64,000 nt of DNA. Source: Clostridioides difficile. Lineage in GTDB: Bacteria > Bacillota > Clostridia > Peptostreptococcales > Peptostreptococcaceae. A program made the translations under genes and the position numbers. The notes under the pieces were generated by a model that was given only the letters and a program-made list of their open reading frames with translations, was not told the origin of the DNA and did no database searches. Position 1 is the first letter of the stretch. Each line of letters opens with the position of its first letter. This document shows, piece by piece, positions 18,057-28,120 of this stretch. The stretch covers positions 3,410,001-3,474,000 of the forward strand of contig CP103804.1 of NCBI GenBank assembly GCA_024919175.1. Direction: 5' to 3'.

Positions 18057-19187
18057 TTAGAAATTTATTTTCTTTCTTCTCATACACACATTTAGTACCA
18101 ATCCTAAATTGGCTAAGGATGTTAATAGTGAACTTCCTCCATAACTTACAAAAGGTAATGTTACTCCTGTTACTGGAATTAACGCAACTGTCATAGCAAT
18201 ATTTTGGATTATCTGGTAAGCGAACATACCCATAACACCAACTACGATGAGGGTCCCATAAAAGTCCTTAGCATCTCTTGCAATTGCTAAAATCCGTAAT
18301 AGAAATATTGCGAATAATATTATAAGCACTGCCATTCCTATTACACCAAGTTCTTCACCCACAACAGCGAATATAAAGTCACTGTCTTGTACTGGTAAGA
18401 AATCTTCTTGGTTTTGACTTCCATTATACAGACCTTTTCCAGTTATACCACCTGAGCCTATTGCTATCAAAGATTGCATAACCTGATAGTTTCCTTTCAA
18501 GGTTACATCTTCTGGATTTAGGAAGGCTTCTATTCTTACTTTTTGATGGTCTGCCATCATTAAGTACATCAATGGCATTGATACCAATAGTATTATTATT
18601 CCTCTTTTTATTAGCTTAGAACTAAGACCTGCTGTAAATAGCATTGCAAATACCATACAACAAAATACAATTCCTGTACCTAGGTCTGGTTGAGCAAGTA
18701 GTAATCCAATAAATGGAAGAGAATAAACTACAACAGGTATAACCTCTTTTAATGTATTTAATTTATCCTTCTTTGTCTCAAGTATCTTTGCATAACTAAG
18801 TACAAATGTTAATTTTACTATTTCAGAGGTCTGTAAATCAAGTGGACCTAAGTTAATCCAGGACCTTGCACCACCTTTTTCGGTACCAATTCCAGGTAAT
18901 AAAACTACAGCTAATAAAACAAGGCTTATTATATAAAGAGCTTTATAGTACCTTCCTAGAAGATTATAATCAAAAAATAGTATGACTATAATCATTCCTA
19001 TTCCAAGCACAAAAGCTAGTCCTTGCTTAACTAATTGATTATATGAACCTGTAGAATTAGCATGTGTTGCACTACTAAGTATAACAAGTCCAAAAATAAA
19101 GATAGCTAATACTGTAACTATAAGTTTCCAGTCTAACTGTTTTATCAACTTAATTGTCGACTTATAATTAATATTGATTTTTTTCAA
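18057..19187 (-). CDS. rodA: RodA, SEDS peptidoglycan polymerase
   Basis: 376 residues with about ten membrane segments. SEDS motifs: GGARSWINLGPLDLQTSEIVK near 110 with the catalytic loop region, QPDLGTGIVF near 167, GKGLYNGSQNQEDFLPVQDSDFIFAVVGEELG near 250, and VTLPFVSYGGSSLL near 345. RodA polymerises lipid II during elongation together with PBP2 and MreBCD, all encoded just upstream. The start is a TTG preceded by GGTGA. A terminator separates it from minE, so it may have its own promoter. Confidence 0.93.
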   Translation of the reverse strand: MKKININYKSTIKLIKQLDWKLIVTVLAIFIFGLVILSSATHANSTGSYNQLVKQGLAFVLGIGMIIVILFFDYNLLGRYYKALYIISLVLLAVVLLPGIGTEKGGARSWINLGPLDLQTSEIVKLTFVLSYAKILETKKDKLNTLKEVIPVVVYSLPFIGLLLAQPDLGTGIVFCCMVFAMLFTAGLSSKLIKRGIIILLVSMPLMYLMMADHQKVRIEAFLNPEDVTLKGNYQVMQSLIAIGSGGITGKGLYNGSQNQEDFLPVQDSDFIFAVVGEELGVIGMAVLIILFAIFLLRILAIARDAKDFYGTLIVVGVMGMFAYQIIQNIAMTVALIPVTGVTLPFVSYGGSSLLTSLANLGLVLNVCMRRKKINF

Positions 19188-19226
19188 AGAATCACCGTCT
19201 TTCTATCTTTAAACATATAATTAAAT

Positions 19227-19262
19227 AAAAGGGGCATATACCAATAAGGATATCCCCCTTTT
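19227..19262 (-). terminator. Intrinsic terminator after minE
   Basis: AAAAGGGG-ATAT...ATAT-CCCC-CTTTT forms a hairpin; on the minus strand it ends in CCCCTTTTATTTAATT. Confidence 0.75.
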
Positions 19263-19271
19263 AAGCACTAA

Positions 19272-19556
19272 TTACATACATCTATCTTTAATATTCTTTA
19301 ATGGTATATTAGCAACTAATGCAGATACAGGTTTGTCTTCATGCTCACCTCTACATTTAGACATTTTTATTTCAAGGCCATCTTCTTCTATTTCTGCATA
19401 GTTGGCTATTACTTTTAAAATATCTGTTTTTATCATCTCTAAAAGTTGTGGTGAACAATCTACTCTATCATGAACTAAAACTAATTTTAACCTCTCTTTA
19501 GCAACAGATTTACTAGTTTTAGCCTCGTTAGAAAAAACTCTAAATAAATCTAACAC
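19272..19556 (-). CDS. minE: Cell division topological factor MinE
   Basis: 94 residues, GTG start. SVAKERLKLVLVHDRVDCSPQ is the anti-MinCD helix, followed by the dimerisation half ending in KMSKCRGEHEDKPVSALVANIPL. MinE drives MinD off the membrane at mid-cell. The gene lies 17 nt after minD. A true MinE is typical of Clostridia and absent from Bacillus. Confidence 0.93.
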   Translation of the reverse strand: MLDLFRVFSNEAKTSKSVAKERLKLVLVHDRVDCSPQLLEMIKTDILKVIANYAEIEEDGLEIKMSKCRGEHEDKPVSALVANIPLKNIKDRCM

Positions 19557-19573
19557 AGATGTATCCTCCTTTG

Positions 19574-20371
19574 CTACTTAGCCATGCTAAACATTTTTTT
19601 TAGTCTACCAAAGAATCCATCTTCAACTTCAAGTTCAAGTAGAGGAACTTCTTCATTTAGTATCCTTTTTGCGATATTTTTGTATGCTTGACCAGCAAGA
19701 GATTTTGAATCAAGTATTGCTGGCTCACCTTTATTTGTTGATATAATTATACTTTCATCATCAGGAACAAGACCTAATAAATCTATTGCTAGTATTTCTA
19801 TTATATCTTGTTTATCCATCATGTCTCCACGCTTAACCATGTCATTTCTAATTCTATTTATAACTAATCTTATTTCTTTTATTTCATTTGCTTCTAATAG
19901 ACCTATTATTCTATCTGCATCTCTTACTGCTGATATTTCTGGATTTGTAACCACAATAGCTCTATCTGCACCTGCTATTGCATTTTTAAATCCTTGTTCA
20001 ATACCTGCTGGGCAGTCTATTATTATATACTCGAAAGATTCTTTTAATTTTTCACATAGGTCAACCATTTGCTCAACTGATACAGCATTTTTATCTCTAG
20101 TTTGTGCTGCTGGTAATAAATATAGATTATCAAATCTTTTGTCTTTTATTAGAGCTTGCTTAAGCCTACAAGTACCTTCAACAACATCTACTATGTCATA
20201 AACTATTCGATTTTCAAGACCCATTACTACATCTAAATTTCTAAGTCCAATATCTGCATCTACAACTACAGTTTTTTTATTTTCTAGGCTTAGCGCAGTT
20301 CCTAAGTTTGCTGCGGTAGTAGTTTTTCCAACCCCACCTTTACCGGATGTTATAACTATAACTTCGCTCAT
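19574..20371 (-). CDS. minD: Septum-site determining ATPase MinD
   Basis: 265 residues. Deviant Walker A SGKGGVGKTTTAANLG at 9-24, switch I VVDADIGLRNLDVVMG, Walker B YIIIDCPAGIEQGF near 115. The C-terminus GFFGRLKKMFSMAK is the amphipathic membrane-targeting helix. MinD recruits MinC to block polar FtsZ rings and is displaced by MinE. Confidence 0.97.
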   Translation of the reverse strand: MSEVIVITSGKGGVGKTTTAANLGTALSLENKKTVVVDADIGLRNLDVVMGLENRIVYDIVDVVEGTCRLKQALIKDKRFDNLYLLPAAQTRDKNAVSVEQMVDLCEKLKESFEYIIIDCPAGIEQGFKNAIAGADRAIVVTNPEISAVRDADRIIGLLEANEIKEIRLVINRIRNDMVKRGDMMDKQDIIEILAIDLLGLVPDDESIIISTNKGEPAILDSKSLAGQAYKNIAKRILNEEVPLLELEVEDGFFGRLKKMFSMAK

Positions 20372-20394
20372 AATACTACCCCCTATTTTTCTTT

Positions 20395-21078
20395 CTATTT
20401 GTCTAACTTTGACAAATAGCTTTCGATTACAATTCTTCCATTACTCACAAAGGCTATTTCTGGGCTAATTTCTGATTCAATTTCATAATTTTCTTCATCA
20501 TCTGGAGCTTCTGCAATATTATCTGCTATTTGTAATATCTTTGGATTAAGATTTCCAGCAACAACATAGGCAAACTCATTACCCTCTGAACCTGCATGCA
20601 CAAAACCTTCTATTTTCCCCATTACAAAAACATTTCCTCCTGCTACAACCTTAGCGCCAGCATTTATATCTCCCATAACAACTGTATTTGATTTTGAAAT
20701 GACCTTTGAACCAGGTCTCATATCATTTAATATGACTACATCACCTTCAAATTCAATATTTTCTCCAGATCTTAGGGTATTGATATATTTCGTTTGAAAA
20801 TTATTATTTTCTTCAATTTTCTGATCTTCAACAAATTCCACATCAAATCTAGAAGTAATTCCTTCCTTTAATTCTAGAATCTCCATGTCAGTCAAATAAT
20901 CACTATTAATTTTACTAATTTTAGCACCATTAAAAAAACCAACATACGCTTCCAATTTGTTTATTATATTTTCTTGTATTTCTTCAAATGGAGCTTCTCT
21001 TTTTATATTTACTATTATCCCTCTTTTATTACCCTTGAACTCTACTAGTTCTTGACTACAAATTTCTCTTAAAGACAT
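20395..21078 (-). CDS. minC: Septum-site determining protein MinC
   Basis: 227 residues. The N-terminal FtsZ-inhibiting domain covers about 1-95. The C-terminal beta-helix is seen as NTLRSGENIEFEGDVVILND, RPGSKVISKSNTVVMGDINA, GAKVVAGGNVFVMGKIEGFV and HAGSEGNEFAYVVAGNLNP, which binds MinD. It heads minCDE, 98 nt after pbp2. Confidence 0.94.
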   Translation of the reverse strand: MSLREICSQELVEFKGNKRGIIVNIKREAPFEEIQENIINKLEAYVGFFNGAKISKINSDYLTDMEILELKEGITSRFDVEFVEDQKIEENNNFQTKYINTLRSGENIEFEGDVVILNDMRPGSKVISKSNTVVMGDINAGAKVVAGGNVFVMGKIEGFVHAGSEGNEFAYVVAGNLNPKILQIADNIAEAPDDEENYEIESEISPEIAFVSNGRIVIESYLSKLDK

Positions 21079-21176
21079 AACAACCTCCAGAGTGATATAT
21101 CATTTATATTCTTCAAATGCGCTTTAAACCCTTTTATTTTTTCTATATAAAGCTAAAGTTTATAAATGGATTTAGC

Positions 21177-24155
21177 TTATCTATTGATTTGTGACTCGAA
21201 ATTTATATTTTCGTCAGAAGAATTATTAACATCATCCGTCTTGTTGTCTTTTTTGCCATTAGTCGGCTCTAATCCCATATATGTTCCAATAACTTCTCTA
21301 GTTGGTAAAAGTGAGAATACACTTGAATCCCCTTGAGGAATTACACATACAACAGCTATTTCTGGGTCGTCTGCTGGTGCAAATGCAACAGTCCATGTAA
21401 AAGAACCATAATCTGCTTTAAACTTATCTATTTGGTCATCTGTTATTTTTGGATTTAATTCTTTTATAGCTTTTCTTAAATATGAAGAATTCACTTTATC
21501 AGTATCCTCTAATTTAACTTTTACTCCATCTTCTAATTCTTCTTCTAATTTCTTTCTTTCTTCGTCTTTTAAATCTTTATTTTCTAATTTTTTCTTTATT
21601 TCTTTCTCTTTAGCTAATGAAAGTTCTTTTTCTTTTTCTGCCTTCATCTTATCAGCCATTTTAATTGCATCGTTTAGGTTAACATTATAAGATGACATAT
21701 GACTCTTTAAATATTCATATTCATTATCTGTAGGTATTTTACCACTTTTCTCAGCTGTACCAGTCTTTGCTGCTACATCTATTGGGAAATCAGCAAAAGC
21801 ACTTTTTGCTGTACCTTGTCTAGCAACCAATTTCATACCTTTTGTTAGTTCCTTTAGATTATCAGGATTTTTGAAAGGTATTTTTTCTACTTTCTTTTGG
21901 TCATTGATTTTTACTGATGAATAATCACTTGAAACAGCTCTATCAACTACAGATAATTCTACTAAATTACCTCCATTTGCTATAGCAGCTACATATCTTG
22001 ATATTTGAGCTGGTGTATAGGCATTTTCACCTTGTCCTATAGCTAAGTTGAATGTATCAGCAGTACTCCATTTTGCAAAGTTAAAGTAACTAAATACTGC
22101 CATATCTGCTACATCTTCTACTCTGTCTTCTTTAACATCCAATTTTTTTAATCTATTCATAGTTTCTACTCTACCAGGAGTTTTCTTCTCAGCTGCCCAA
22201 CTTACAATTTCATCAATTCTTTTTTCGTATTCTTTAGGATTTTTATCTCTAGTTATATCAACAAAGTCATTGGCCATTTCTCTATCTAAAGCTGATTTTA
22301 ACAATGCTTGTGTTGATTTTAATTTATCCTCTGTACTAGGGACTTTACCTGCTCTTTCTTCTACTTCATCTTCAAGCCCAGTATTTTCGTCCAATCCAAA
22401 TAATTTTGCATACTCAAGTATCTTATTTGCATTCATATCTATGCCGATACTTTTTCCATCTGGCCATGTCTTACCTGTACCAATAGTTGCCATATATATA
22501 TTACAAGACTCTTGTATAGCTTTATATAAATTAGTCATACCATGATTTCCTCTACCATGGTTCCATACATAGTCCCCAAATGATTTTTTCCCTAGCATAA
22601 TAACCCCAGGGTCATTTATAGTGAAATTTGGATTTAGACCATTTTCTAAAGCTGCCATTGAAGTTATCATCTTAAATGAAGAACCTGGCTGGAATTCCCC
22701 TTGTGTAACTAAGTTTAATAGTGGACTTCCTGCTAGTAAGTCATTTGGATTCTTTGGTTGTAGTGCTTTATAGTCTTCTGTGGAAATTCCCTTTGCAAAT
22801 TTATTTGGGTCATAGTCAGGATAACTTGATGAAGCTAAAACTTCTCCATTTTTAACATCAATAGCTATAAGAGCTGCTGATTGTGCTTTTCCTGCGTATG
22901 CACTAATTGGCTTATCCCCAAACTTACTTTTAAAAGTACCTCCTTTTGAAGCAACTTCTATTATCTGTTTTAATGCATTATCTGAAACCTCTTGCAAATC
23001 TTTATCTAATGTAAGGTATACAGTATCTCCTGATTTAGGCTTTTTAGATTCAATCTCTTTACTGATTCTACCCAATGCATCAACTTTAACCATTTTATAA
23101 CCATCAGTTCCTCTTAGCTTGCTTTCATTACTTTTTTCTACGCCTGCAAGACCTACCATATCACCTGTTTTATATCCTTTTTGTAGATATGATTCTACTT
23201 GAGTTGATGGCATTTTTCCTACATATCCTAACATGTGTGAAGCTAAAGTTCCACTAGGATAATATCTCACTGGTTCAACTGCTACTGAAACACCAACAAG
23301 GTCCATAGCACTTTCTTCAATCTGTGCAATGGTAGTTTCTCCTACATCTTTTGCAATTGTTACTGGATTATACTGAGAATATCCTTTTGATTTTATTAAA
23401 TCTCTTACAACCATTATTTTTCTTGCGTCTTCATTACTTAAACTTTTATCAATCTTGAATGCATCACTATTTCTTACTTTTTCAAACGCTTTTTCAGCAC
23501 TTAAATTAGTCTCTTTTATTTTATAACTAGCCAACCAATCTCTCTTATCTCTCTCTGCTGTAAACATCCACTTACTAACTAAAATAGGAGGATAGTATCC
23601 ATTTTCATTTAGTTTTGCTTGTAATCTTGTTGCATCTAGCCTTTTATCTTCTTGAGACAAGATTCCTGCTGATATAAGTTTATCTACCAAGTAATAAAAA
23701 CTCTCTTTAGCATTATAATCACTTGGTATTCCATTTTCTGATTTATATTCTCTAATCTCTCTGTCATATGTATAATAGTACTTTCCATTTTCTACATATA
23801 TAGGAAATTCATCTACATATTCTTCACCATTTTTCTCAAGTAAATTTATAAGCTTCAATGATATTTCATTTGCTCTTGAGCGCTTATTAGCATCTTTTTT
23901 ATTAATATCGTTACCTGAAACCTGAACAGTAAATAAATTTTTATTTCCTGCTAGCAATCTTCCATATCTATCTTTTATTTCTCCTCTTGGAGCCTCTATT
24001 GCTAATTTTTTATATGTTTTATTTTCAGCTAACTCATTGTAGTATTCATATTTAAATGTAGTCATGTAGATTATTTTTACTAAAATAGCTAAAAATATCA
24101 CACTTATGACTATTTTCATTATTTTAAATCTATCAACTTGTTTATTCTCTTCCAT
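21177..24155 (-). CDS. mrdA: Penicillin-binding protein 2 (elongasome transpeptidase) with large insertions
   Basis: 992 residues against about 630-720 for usual PBP2. One N-terminal membrane segment (14-32), pedestal/dimer domain, then the transpeptidase domain with SSFK (Ser492 to Lys495), SCN (550-552) and KTG (797-799). Two additions stand out: 90-250, a long pedestal insert, and 805-900 after KTG, a lysine/glutamate-rich stretch (KMADKMKAEKEKELSLAKEK, EELEDGVKVKLED) predicted to be helical or coiled. It crosslinks peptidoglycan with RodA as the polymerase. It sits between mreD and minC in the shape operon. Confidence 0.92.
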   Translation of the reverse strand: MEENKQVDRFKIMKIVISVIFLAILVKIIYMTTFKYEYYNELAENKTYKKLAIEAPRGEIKDRYGRLLAGNKNLFTVQVSGNDINKKDANKRSRANEISLKLINLLEKNGEEYVDEFPIYVENGKYYYTYDREIREYKSENGIPSDYNAKESFYYLVDKLISAGILSQEDKRLDATRLQAKLNENGYYPPILVSKWMFTAERDKRDWLASYKIKETNLSAEKAFEKVRNSDAFKIDKSLSNEDARKIMVVRDLIKSKGYSQYNPVTIAKDVGETTIAQIEESAMDLVGVSVAVEPVRYYPSGTLASHMLGYVGKMPSTQVESYLQKGYKTGDMVGLAGVEKSNESKLRGTDGYKMVKVDALGRISKEIESKKPKSGDTVYLTLDKDLQEVSDNALKQIIEVASKGGTFKSKFGDKPISAYAGKAQSAALIAIDVKNGEVLASSSYPDYDPNKFAKGISTEDYKALQPKNPNDLLAGSPLLNLVTQGEFQPGSSFKMITSMAALENGLNPNFTINDPGVIMLGKKSFGDYVWNHGRGNHGMTNLYKAIQESCNIYMATIGTGKTWPDGKSIGIDMNANKILEYAKLFGLDENTGLEDEVEERAGKVPSTEDKLKSTQALLKSALDREMANDFVDITRDKNPKEYEKRIDEIVSWAAEKKTPGRVETMNRLKKLDVKEDRVEDVADMAVFSYFNFAKWSTADTFNLAIGQGENAYTPAQISRYVAAIANGGNLVELSVVDRAVSSDYSSVKINDQKKVEKIPFKNPDNLKELTKGMKLVARQGTAKSAFADFPIDVAAKTGTAEKSGKIPTDNEYEYLKSHMSSYNVNLNDAIKMADKMKAEKEKELSLAKEKEIKKKLENKDLKDEERKKLEEELEDGVKVKLEDTDKVNSSYLRKAIKELNPKITDDQIDKFKADYGSFTWTVAFAPADDPEIAVVCVIPQGDSSVFSLLPTREVIGTYMGLEPTNGKKDNKTDDVNNSSDENINFESQINR

Positions 24156-24166
24156 GAAATCACCAA

Positions 24167-24655
24167 CTAATCTTCTTTAAGTTTTAAAACTGCTCTTTTA
24201 GACAAGCGATATATTATTAAACCAATTAAACTATTCACTATTGGTGCTACTAGTAGACCCTTTACTAAAAGTGTTGATATGCTATAGCTTTGATAGATTA
24301 TACTAGATGTACCTATATTGACAATTGAATCAATTAAACTTCCTATTAAAACCAAAACGAAAGTAATAATATAGCTACCTTTATATAGTTGATCCCTCAT
24401 GTGTCCAATCGCATATGCAATAACAAACAAAACTAATGCATTTACACCAAGAATTCCACCAACGGTTATGTCTTTAATAAGCCCTATTATAGCTGCTATA
24501 ATTCCACCCTCTAATTCATCCAAATAAAGAGAAATTATAGTAACGTATATAAGAACTAAATTAAAGCTTATACCAAAAATATTTATATAATTTGTTATAC
24601 TATTTTCTATAGTCATAACCACAATACCCAATAGACAAAGTAAAACTTTTTTCAT
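24167..24655 (-). CDS. mreD: Rod shape-determining protein MreD
   Basis: 162 residues with five to six hydrophobic segments; ELEGGIIAAIIGLIKDITVG near 48 is the MreD signature region. Small membrane subunit of the elongasome between mreC and pbp2. Confidence 0.88.
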   Translation of the reverse strand: MKKVLLCLLGIVVMTIENSITNYINIFGISFNLVLIYVTIISLYLDELEGGIIAAIIGLIKDITVGGILGVNALVLFVIAYAIGHMRDQLYKGSYIITFVLVLIGSLIDSIVNIGTSSIIYQSYSISTLLVKGLLVAPIVNSLIGLIIYRLSKRAVLKLKED

Positions 24656-24670
24656 TGTTTTTTATCCCCT

Positions 24671-25564
24671 TTATCCTATATTTCTTGGTTCTATGACTAC
24701 AACGTCATCTATATTTTTAAAATCAACATAAGGTTTTACAACTACATATTTTAGTGATTTATCTTTATCATCAATTACCTTTTCAACTTCACCAATTGGT
24801 ATACCTTCTGGGAAAAATCCAAGACCAGATGTTGTTATTACATCTCCTTGAATTACATTATATGATGAGTCAAACATATAACCTTGTAAATAGCCTTTAC
24901 TATTATAACTATCTTTATTGTCTAAAGTAGTATTTTGAGTAATCGCGCCTTTAGCACTAGCATTTTTTGCTAATTTAAAACTTACAGATGCTTTAGAATC
25001 TAATAGTGAAATTGCCTTACTGTAATCGTTAGAAACTTCATAAACTATACCAACTAGACCACTGCCATTCATAACTATACTTTCTTTTTTTACACCTGAA
25101 TTTTTTCCCGCACCTATTATAAAACTCTCATACCAATTTCCATCATTTTTACCTACAATGCTTGTAGAGATACTTGTTGCTTTATATTTTTCTTCTATAA
25201 AGTTAAGTGTCTTCTTTAAGTCTTCTAATGATTCTGTCTTATCTAATTTGGTATTCAAAGCTATAACATCTTTTTTAAGTTTTTCATTTTCTGATTCTAA
25301 TTTTTTTGCCTTCTCAGAGTTATCTCTATAATTTAAAATATCTTTAAAGCCATTTTTTATAAATGAAAATCCATCATTTACGCCTTTTCCTACACTTGTA
25401 ATAGCATCTGATGCTATTCCTAGATTTACTGGGCTTCCATTTGAAAACTTACCAATTGATATACCCACAATTCCAATTAAAGTGATAGCAACTACGCCCG
25501 TTGCTATCACTTTAACATTAATCCTTTTTTTCTCATTTTTATTCTTGTCAAATCTCAAGGCCAT
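24671..25564 (-). CDS. mreC: Rod shape-determining protein MreC
   Basis: About 297 residues. One membrane segment near 20-42 (KVIATGVVAITLIGIVGISI), a coiled coil around 75-115 (NSEKAKKLESENEKLKKDVI), then the beta-rich periplasm-side core with GAGKNSGVKKESIVMNGSGL, VGIVYEVSNDYSKAISLLD and TTSGLGFFPEGIPIGEV. MreC links MreB to PBP2. The start is uncertain: TTG at 25570, ATG at 25564 and a TTG at 25552 all lie close to a weak GGTGAT site; the ATG is given. Confidence 0.92.
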   Translation of the reverse strand: MALRFDKNKNEKKRINVKVIATGVVAITLIGIVGISIGKFSNGSPVNLGIASDAITSVGKGVNDGFSFIKNGFKDILNYRDNSEKAKKLESENEKLKKDVIALNTKLDKTESLEDLKKTLNFIEEKYKATSISTSIVGKNDGNWYESFIIGAGKNSGVKKESIVMNGSGLVGIVYEVSNDYSKAISLLDSKASVSFKLAKNASAKGAITQNTTLDNKDSYNSKGYLQGYMFDSSYNVIQGDVITTSGLGFFPEGIPIGEVEKVIDDKDKSLKYVVVKPYVDFKNIDDVVVIEPRNIG

Positions 25565-25573
25565 CACCAACTT

Positions 25574-26635
25574 CTAATTTTTAGCATTCATCATTAATAC
25601 TTTTTCAAAAATTTCTTGGTCTTCAACAGATTTTCCTGTTCCAAGTGCAACACAATCAAGAGGAGCTTCTGCTATTTGAACAGACATTCCTGTCTCTTGT
25701 GTAATAAGTTTATCAAGCCCTCTAAGTAAAGCTCCTCCTCCTGTTAACATTATTCCGTTTTCCATTATATCTGATGCTAATTCTGGTGGAGTCTTTTCTA
25801 GTGTAGATTTTATAGCATCTACTATTGAACTTACAGGCTCTTTTAATGCTTCTCTAACTTCTGTAGAACATATTTCTATTGTTTTAGGTAGACCTGATAT
25901 TAAATCTCTACCTCTTATTTGCATATTTATTTCTTCATCATCTTTAAATGTAGAACCTATGCTAATCTTAACATTTTCAGCAGTTCTTTCACCTATCATA
26001 AGATTATATTCTTTTTTTACATAGGCAACTATAGACTCATCAAATTCGTCTCCACCAATTCTTATAGATTTAGCAGTAACAATTCCTCCTAGAGATATTA
26101 CAGCTATTTCTGAAGTACCTCCACCGATATCAACTACCATATTACCTTCTGGTTCTTCAACCTTTAATCCAGCTCCTATAGCCGCTGCCATTGGTTCTTC
26201 TATAAGGAATGCATCTTTAGCACCAGCTTGTCTTGCAGCTTCTTCTATAGCTCTCTTTTCAACTTCTGTAACTCCAAAAGGAACACATATAGCTATTCTT
26301 GGACTTACAACACCTTTTTTGTCAGCTGCTTTTTGTATAAAGTAACTAATCATTGATTGAGTTATATCAAAGTCAGCTATTACTCCATCTTTCATTGGTC
26401 TTATAGCTACTATATTTCCTGGTGTTCTACCTATCATTTTTTTAGCTTCTTCACCTACTGCTAAAACTTCTTTACTGTCATCTCTTATTGCAACAACTGA
26501 GGGTTCTCTAACAACAATACCTTGTCCTTTTATGTAAACTAATGTATTTGCAGTCCCTAAATCTATTCCCATATCCTTTGTCATCTTGTTAAAACTAAAA
26601 AAACCTCTTTTTTCTTTCTTTTTTTCCTTAGCCAT
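25574..26635 (-). CDS. mreB: Actin-like rod shape protein MreB
   Basis: 353 residues. Actin-fold phosphate loops DLGTANTLVYIKGQGIV near 26 and VVDIGGGTSEIAVISLGG near 175, adenosine motif GIMLTGGGALLRGLD near 300. The 20-residue N-terminal extension (MAKEKKKEKRGFFSFNKMTK) is basic and amphipathic, likely for membrane contact. It organises wall synthesis along the cell. AAGGAGT precedes the ATG. Confidence 0.96.
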   Translation of the reverse strand: MAKEKKKEKRGFFSFNKMTKDMGIDLGTANTLVYIKGQGIVVREPSVVAIRDDSKEVLAVGEEAKKMIGRTPGNIVAIRPMKDGVIADFDITQSMISYFIQKAADKKGVVSPRIAICVPFGVTEVEKRAIEEAARQAGAKDAFLIEEPMAAAIGAGLKVEEPEGNMVVDIGGGTSEIAVISLGGIVTAKSIRIGGDEFDESIVAYVKKEYNLMIGERTAENVKISIGSTFKDDEEINMQIRGRDLISGLPKTIEICSTEVREALKEPVSSIVDAIKSTLEKTPPELASDIMENGIMLTGGGALLRGLDKLITQETGMSVQIAEAPLDCVALGTGKSVEDQEIFEKVLMMNAKN

Positions 26636-26705
26636 GATTTTACTCCTTCCTACTAATTAAGAATCATGTTTAAAACATTCTCCTACTATTTTATCACATA
26701 TAAAG

Positions 26706-27413
26706 TCAAATTATCATATTTTCTTTAAAGCTAAAGTATAATCCATCTCCAATTATTATATGGTCAATTATTTCAATTCCAATTATTTCTCCACATTTAA
26801 TAAGTCTTGATGTGATATTTTTATCTTCTTTTGATGGCTCTACACTTCCTGAGGGGTGATTATGCATCACTATTATTTTGCTTGCACTTCTCTTTATAGC
26901 TTCTTTAAAAACTTCTCTAGGATGGACTAATGATGAGTTTAAAGTCCCTACAGATACATCTACATCAGCTATTATCTCGTTTTTTGTATTTAAAAGAACT
27001 GCCTTAAAAACCTCTTTTTTCAAATACCTCAGACTATTCATATAATATTTATGTATATCCCAAGGATTTTTTATTTTATACTTCATAGGCTTAAAACTAG
27101 CCACTCTAAAGCCTAGTTCTAAAGCTGCCTTAATTTGGGCTGATTTTGACAATCCAATTCCATCTATATTACACAGCTCCTCTATTGTCATTTCCTCTAA
27201 ATGTCTAATACCCTGAATATCTCTATTTATTATATAGTTGGCTAGCTCAATGGCATTTTTATGTTTATTACCAGTTCTTAAAAGTATAGCCAACAATTCA
27301 GCATTTGATAAGCTTTTTACTCCTTCAGCAAGCATCTTTTCTCTGGGTCTTTCCTCTAGTGCCATTTCTTTTACCTTAATGGTTGAATTAAATGACTTTT
27401 TCAGATAAATCAC
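26706..27413 (-). CDS. radC: RadC family JAB1/MPN protein
   Basis: 235 residues. EERPREKMLAEGVKSLSNAE and LLAILLRTGNKHKNAIELA near 20-55, an HhH-like segment (LCNIDGIGLSKSAQIKAALE), then the MPN domain with metal ligands in VMHNHPSGSVEPSKED (HxHx7D-type) near 180. Despite its name RadC is not shown to repair DNA; the reaction is unknown. It overlaps maf by 4 nt and precedes mreB, as in many Firmicutes. The start is weakly supported: the GTG lies only 2 nt from GGAG. Confidence 0.92.
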   Translation of the reverse strand: MIYLKKSFNSTIKVKEMALEERPREKMLAEGVKSLSNAELLAILLRTGNKHKNAIELANYIINRDIQGIRHLEEMTIEELCNIDGIGLSKSAQIKAALELGFRVASFKPMKYKIKNPWDIHKYYMNSLRYLKKEVFKAVLLNTKNEIIADVDVSVGTLNSSLVHPREVFKEAIKRSASKIIVMHNHPSGSVEPSKEDKNITSRLIKCGEIIGIEIIDHIIIGDGLYFSFKENMII

Positions 27414-27994
27414 ACTCCATAAAAAAGATTTATATTAAAATGTTCCTTTAACAAGTCGCTCAATCTTGAAATTGGAAGTCCAACTATATTAAAATAATCG
27501 CCTCTAATTTCTTCAACTAGCAAAGCTCCATATCCTTGTATTCCATAAGCTCCTGCTTTGTCAAATGACTCTTTAGTTTTCAGATAATCCTCAATATCTT
27601 TTTCTGATAACGTTTTAAATTTTACATTGCTGATTACATAATCAATTATTTTTTTATCTTTGCACAAGTTTATTAAGCTAATACCTGTTATGACTTGATG
27701 CTCTCTTCCAGATAGTCTCTTTAACATATCTCTTGCACAAGACTCATCTTTAGGCTTTCCTAAAATAGCATTCTCTAAAACAACAACAGTATCAGCTCCA
27801 ATAACAACATCTTCCTTATGTTTAGATGCTACAAACATACTTTTTTCAAAAGCTAACCTCATAACTAAATGTTTTGGTGCTTCACCTTCCAATATAATCT
27901 CATCAATTTCACTTTTAATTATATCAAATCTTACATTTGTATTCTCTAGAATTTCTTTCCTTCTTGGAGAGGCTGATGCCAAGATTATATTCAT
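27410..27994 (-). CDS. maf: Maf-like nucleoside triphosphate pyrophosphatase
   Basis: 194 residues. MNIILASASPRRKEIL at the start, VVIGADTVVVLENAILGKPK near 63, LSGREHQVITG near 93 and FDKAGAYGIQGYGALLVEEI near 142 are all Maf signatures. Maf proteins hydrolyse dTTP/UTP or modified nucleotides and can arrest septation when overproduced. First gene of maf-radC-mreBCD. GAGGTGAATGA precedes the ATG. Confidence 0.94.
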   Translation of the reverse strand: MNIILASASPRRKEILENTNVRFDIIKSEIDEIILEGEAPKHLVMRLAFEKSMFVASKHKEDVVIGADTVVVLENAILGKPKDESCARDMLKRLSGREHQVITGISLINLCKDKKIIDYVISNVKFKTLSEKDIEDYLKTKESFDKAGAYGIQGYGALLVEEIRGDYFNIVGLPISRLSDLLKEHFNINLFYGV

Positions 27995-28030
27995 TCATTC
28001 ACCTCATTTGTACGTAATTTGTACCTATTT

Positions 28031-28059
28031 AGTCTATCACTATATTGTAAAAAATTCAA
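28031..28059 (-). promoter_or_regulatory. Predicted promoter of the maf-radC-mreBCD operon
   Basis: On the minus strand TTGAAT (28059-28054), 17 nt, then TAGACT (28036-28031), about 40 nt upstream of maf. Confidence 0.45.
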
Positions 28060-28120
28060 CAGAAATGTCGAACCTTTTTTGTTACACTATTGTTATATTT
28101 ATTACCAATAAAATAAATAT

